From the NCBI GenBank assembly GCA_017495105.1, contig JAFEIL010000499.1, positions 1-46,296 on the forward strand: a DNA stretch of 46,296 bases. Direction: 5' to 3'. This DNA comes from Emticicia sp. GTDB taxonomy: Bacteria; Bacteroidota; Bacteroidia; Cytophagales; Spirosomataceae. The notes below the pieces were generated by a model that searched no databases, had not been told where the DNA came from, and worked only from the letters and a program-made list of their open reading frames with translations. This document shows positions 43,238-46,296 of this stretch, in pieces (the stretch's first letter is position 1; each line of letters begins with the position of its first letter). The translations under genes were made by a program, and so were the position numbers.

Positions 43238-44524
43238 ATGCCTTCACGTCGTAGTTTTTTAAGTAAAGCCGCCATGCTTGCAAGTACTTCACTTATTCCA
43301 TCGTTAAAGGTTTTCTCAAAAGAAGAATTGCTTAATTTGGCTGCTTACAAACCAGAAATATCAGCTCTCGAATTGGCAACCGATGAAGATTATTGGTGGC
43401 AAATTCAGCAAGCCTATACCGTTTCGCCACAAATCATTAATTTGAACAATGGAGGCGTAAGTCCATCGCCAATGGTTGTGCAAAATGCAGTTGACCGATA
43501 CAACAAACTCGCCAACGAAGCACCCAGTTATTATATGTGGCGAATCATGGATCAAGGTCGTGAGCCATTGCGTGAAAACCTAGCAAAGTATGCAGGTGTT
43601 TCGCCCGAAGAAATAGCCATCAATCGTAATGCCACTGAAGCTATCGATACCGTAATCATGGGACTGCCTTTACAGCGAGGTGATGAAATTGTAATGACTC
43701 GCTACGATTACCCAAATATGTTACACGCATGGCGGCAGCGAGAATTACGTGACGGCCTAAAAATCAATTATGTAGAACTCGATTTACCTGCTGAAGATGC
43801 TGACTTAATCGTCGAGAAATATGTCGAGCAAATGACCCCACGAACTAAAATTGTGCATATTACGCACATTATGAACTGGAATGGACAAGTTATTCCAGCT
43901 AAACGCATTGCTGACGAAGCCCACATGCGAGGTATCGAAGTTTTGATTGATGGAGCTCATTCGTTTGCCCATCTCGAATACAAAATTCCTGATTTGGGTG
44001 GAGATTATTTCGGAACAAGTTTGCATAAATGGCTTTCGGCTCCCATCGGTTCGGGTATGCTTTGGATGAAAAAAGAAAAAATCAGCAAAATTTTTCCACT
44101 TATTCCAAACGAGAAACCAAATTCCGATAATATCCGAAAATTTGAAAACCTCGGCACTCGTCCATTTATGATTGAGCAAGCAATCGGGCAAGCCCTAAAT
44201 TTTCAACTCGCCATCGGCAATGCACGAAAAGAAGCTCGTTTACGTTTCTTAAAAGATTATTGGGCAAAAGAGGCAAGTAAAATGCCTAAAATAAAAATGA
44301 ATACTTCGCTAAAGCCTGAGTTTTCGGGAGCTTTGGCTCACTTTAGTGTTGAAGGCTTAGAAGCAGGAAAAATGGAAGGTGAATTGTTTGCCAAATTCAA
44401 AATCCATACTTCGCCAACAAAATGGGAAAAACTTGATGGCGTAAGAGTTACGCCGCACGTTTATACCTCGCTTCGCGATTTAGATAGATTATTAGAAGGA
44501 GTTAATCACCTTACAAAACTTTGA
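43238..44524 (+). CDS. Tat-exported PLP-dependent aminotransferase class V-like enzyme
   Basis: The 428-residue protein begins with a twin-arginine motif (SRRSFLSKAA), suggesting export of the folded enzyme with its cofactor. The class V fold is shown by NLNNGGVSPSP, INRNATEAIDTVIMGLPL, IDGAHSFAHLEY and the PLP lysine in TSLHKWLSAPIGSG. It resembles isopenicillin N epimerase-like and cysteine desulfurase-like proteins of unknown substrate. A short gap and a separate promoter separate it from the next gene. Confidence 0.92.
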   Translation: MPSRRSFLSKAAMLASTSLIPSLKVFSKEELLNLAAYKPEISALELATDEDYWWQIQQAYTVSPQIINLNNGGVSPSPMVVQNAVDRYNKLANEAPSYYMWRIMDQGREPLRENLAKYAGVSPEEIAINRNATEAIDTVIMGLPLQRGDEIVMTRYDYPNMLHAWRQRELRDGLKINYVELDLPAEDADLIVEKYVEQMTPRTKIVHITHIMNWNGQVIPAKRIADEAHMRGIEVLIDGAHSFAHLEYKIPDLGGDYFGTSLHKWLSAPIGSGMLWMKKEKISKIFPLIPNEKPNSDNIRKFENLGTRPFMIEQAIGQALNFQLAIGNARKEARLRFLKDYWAKEASKMPKIKMNTSLKPEFSGALAHFSVEGLEAGKMEGELFAKFKIHTSPTKWEKLDGVRVTPHVYTSLRDLDRLLEGVNHLTKL

Positions 44525-44563
44525 ATGCCGAAGCAGTCGAAGCCACAGATTCTTAAATCTTTT

Positions 44564-44608
44564 AAAATATTAGTATGCTTGCATACTAATATTTTTTGTA
44601 TAACTTTG
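44564..44608 (+). promoter_or_regulatory. Full promoter with overlapping palindromic operator, acyl-CoA dehydrogenase gene
   Basis: The -33 TTG (44579-44581), a 19-base spacer and the -7 box TAACTTTG (44601-44608) fit the Bacteroidota consensus. A palindrome with 15-bp arms (44564-44578 and 44581-44595; core TTAGTATGC-TT-GCATACTAA) is centred on the -33 element. It has the geometry of a repressor site that blocks polymerase binding. Confidence 0.75.
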
Positions 44609-44647
44609 TCTGAATCAACATCATTCACTACAAAATCAAGTAATCCT

Positions 44648-45811
44648 ATGGCAGCAACTATAATAGAAGGCATTAATTTTAATTTAACTGAAGAACATTT
44701 GGCGGTGCAAGCCGCAGCTCGAGATTTTGCTCAAACCGAACTTTTACCCACTGCCATTGAGCGAGATACTCATTCGGTATTTCCGTATGAGCAAATCAAA
44801 AAAATGGGTGAGTTGGGTTTTATGGGAATGATGGTTTCGCCCGAATATGGTGGCGGAGGAATGGATACAATTTCGTATGTGCTGGCAATGGAAGAAATAT
44901 CAAAAGTTGATGCTTCGGCTTCTGTGGCAATGTCAGTCAATAACTCCTTGGTTTGCTGGGGTTTAGAAGCGTATGGAACTGAAGAACAAAAGCAAAAATA
45001 TTTAAAGCCGCTTGCATCGGGTGAAATAATAGGAGCATTTTGCTTATCCGAACCAGAAGCTGGTTCAGATGCAACATCTCAGAAAACAACAGCCGAAGAT
45101 AAAGGCGATTATTATTTAGTAAACGGCACAAAAAACTGGATTACCAATGGCGGAACTTCGTCGGTTTGTTTAGTTATTGCTCAAACCCACCCCGAACTCA
45201 AACATAAGGGAATAAACGCCTTGATTATCGAGAAAGGTACTGAAGGCTTTGTGGTTGGAAAAAAAGAAGATAAAATGGGTATTCGTTCATCAGATACGCA
45301 CTCTTTGATGTTTTCTGACGTGAAAGTACCAAAGGAAAACCGAATCGGAGTCGATGGTTTTGGATTTAAATTTGCTATGACAACGCTCAACGGTGGTCGA
45401 ATCGGCATTGCCGCCCAAGCTCTCGGAATTGCTTCAGGTGCTTATGAATTGGCTGTAAAATATTCAAAAGAACGTAAATCATTCGGTAAAGCTATTAGTG
45501 AGCACCAAGCAATTCAATTTAAATTAGCCGAAATGGCAACCAAAATCGAAGCAGCTCGTCTGTTGGTTTATAAAGCCGCTCGCCAAAAAGACGAAGGTAA
45601 AGATTACGTCGAATCGGCAGCAATGGCCAAACTTTTTGCATCCGATGTAGCGATGTGGGCAACCACCGAAGCCGTACAAATTCATGGCGGATATGGTTAT
45701 GTGAAAGAATTTCACGTTGAACGCCTCATGCGGGATGCCAAAATTACTCAGATTTATGAAGGTACTTCCGAAATTCAAAAACTTGTAATTGCACGAGAGA
45801 TTTTGAAATGA
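44648..45811 (+). CDS. Acyl-CoA dehydrogenase
   Basis: The 387-residue flavoenzyme starts at the ATG at 44648 (MAATIIEGINFNLTEEHLAV). Upstream in-frame codons cover the promoter. The motifs are AFCLSEPEAGSDA, WITNGGTSSVCLVIAQT, and the C-terminal IYEGTSEIQKLVIAREI with the catalytic Glu of short-chain members, in the block YGYVKEFHVERLMRDAKITQ. It catalyses the first step of beta-oxidation or of branched-chain amino acid breakdown (butyryl-, isovaleryl- or similar CoA). A palindrome over its promoter suggests control by a TetR-like, acyl-CoA-sensing repressor. Confidence 0.95.
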   Translation: MAATIIEGINFNLTEEHLAVQAAARDFAQTELLPTAIERDTHSVFPYEQIKKMGELGFMGMMVSPEYGGGGMDTISYVLAMEEISKVDASASVAMSVNNSLVCWGLEAYGTEEQKQKYLKPLASGEIIGAFCLSEPEAGSDATSQKTTAEDKGDYYLVNGTKNWITNGGTSSVCLVIAQTHPELKHKGINALIIEKGTEGFVVGKKEDKMGIRSSDTHSLMFSDVKVPKENRIGVDGFGFKFAMTTLNGGRIGIAAQALGIASGAYELAVKYSKERKSFGKAISEHQAIQFKLAEMATKIEAARLLVYKAARQKDEGKDYVESAAMAKLFASDVAMWATTEAVQIHGGYGYVKEFHVERLMRDAKITQIYEGTSEIQKLVIAREILK

Positions 45812-45857
45812 TAGCTTTGCGTAAATTTTGTATCTGATCCATTTTTAAAAAATTAAC

Positions 45858-46217
45858 ATGAAAAATCTATTTTTGGTAATATTTGTTTGTATTGGTTTCT
45901 CAGTTTTTTCGCAAGAATCCATCACGGCTTCTCAGGCCAAAGATTTTGTAGGTAAAGAAGTTTTTTTGACGGGTAAAGTTGCTGGTGCAAGACTTTTTCA
46001 AAGACCAACTGGCGATATGCTTTTATTAAACATTGATAAACCTCATCCAAGCAATGAAATTACTGTGGTTATCGAAGGCGAAGTAATTTTAAAAGGAAAG
46101 TTTTCGGAAACAGCGTTACAAGGAAAATCAATAAAAGTAAAAGGAATTATAAGTATTTTTAAAGAAAAGCCACAAATAAAAGTTGAAAACGAAGCTAATT
46201 TGATGATTATTCAGTAG
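45858..46217 (+). CDS. Small exported OB-fold-like protein
   Basis: The 119-residue protein has a signal peptide (MKNLFLVIFVCIGFSVFSQ). The mature part ITASQAKDFVGKEVFLTGKV, then LLLNIDKPHPSNEITVVIEG and GKSIKVKGIISIFKEKPQIK, has the strand pattern of an OB-fold as in small tRNA_anti-like periplasmic proteins. Nothing more specific is seen. It may follow acyl-CoA dehydrogenase in the same transcript (46 bases apart). Confidence 0.75.
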   Translation: MKNLFLVIFVCIGFSVFSQESITASQAKDFVGKEVFLTGKVAGARLFQRPTGDMLLLNIDKPHPSNEITVVIEGEVILKGKFSETALQGKSIKVKGIISIFKEKPQIKVENEANLMIIQ

Positions 46218-46296
46218 TATAATTACTCAAATTGTGTTGATAAAAATTTCTTAGTATGTGTCAAAACTTTTAAAAGAGCAATATAATTTGTAATAT

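Overview
The window is a chromosomal segment of a low-GC member of the Bacteroidota, most likely a Cytophagales-type bacterium; the genus cannot be fixed from the sequence alone. Three things point there. Promoters carry the Bacteroidota -7 box TAnnTTTG instead of a TATAAT box, and starts lack a clear Shine-Dalgarno. Many exported proteins are of Bacteroidota type: a C-terminal type IX secretion sorting domain, TlpA/DUF4369 lipoproteins and an OmpA-like protein with thrombospondin type 3 repeats. The housekeeping genes era, der, gatB, pdxJ, nadA, a YifB/ComM gene and a TraR/DksA protein are all of ordinary layout.

Layout. 1-2.3 kb: an unknown membrane/coiled-coil protein, a GNAT enzyme with a 55-residue upstream partner (candidate toxin-antitoxin pair), and the initiator tRNA. 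2.3-10 kb: era, an EamA transporter, der, a DsbD-N-like exported protein, a PolB-type 3'-5' exonuclease, a PlsC-like acyltransferase and a GapN-like aldehyde dehydrogenase. 10-12.5 kb: an accessory islet with a Uma2 (DUF820) nuclease-like gene, a broken mini-gene lying between partial copies of Uma2 flanking sequence, an overlapping XisH-XisI pair and an exported protein of unknown role. 12.6-22.5 kb: a DUF547 lipoprotein, a DUF5009/HGSNAT-like membrane protein, two GNAT enzymes, a YqeY-like protein, pdxJ, mnmH, a T9SS-sorted protein, a TlpA-like lipoprotein and gatB. 22.6-23.4 kb: a RAYT (REP-associated tyrosine transposase) gene broken by one nonsense codon, between two palindromic REP elements; a third half-copy sits at 29.37 kb. 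23.4-31.6 kb: a holin-like protein, M14 carboxypeptidase, TraR/DksA protein, glutamate dehydrogenase, a Tll0287-like lipoprotein, nadA and a YD-repeat-like protein. 31.7-46.3 kb: a GH37 trehalase homologue whose catalytic-acid position is Ser, rhodanese, OmpA/TSP3 protein, oligopeptidase B, M28 peptidase, ComM, a thioredoxin-like protein, dienelactone hydrolase-like protein, Tat-exported PLP enzyme, acyl-CoA dehydrogenase and a small OB-fold-like protein.

Most genes look singly transcribed, often with bidirectional hairpin terminators between convergent genes. Clear coupling is seen only at the GNAT pair (1 nt apart), xisH/xisI (13 nt overlap) and the tandem GNAT genes (ATGA overlap). Several unrelated families of intergenic palindromes are scattered through the window.

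The best candidates for something new are the Uma2/mini-gene/XisH-XisI islet, the GNAT plus 55-residue partner, the REP/RAYT locus in which REPs supply stop codons, and a palindromic operator built over the -33 box of the acyl-CoA dehydrogenase promoter. All functions are inferred by reading the sequence; no database search was run.
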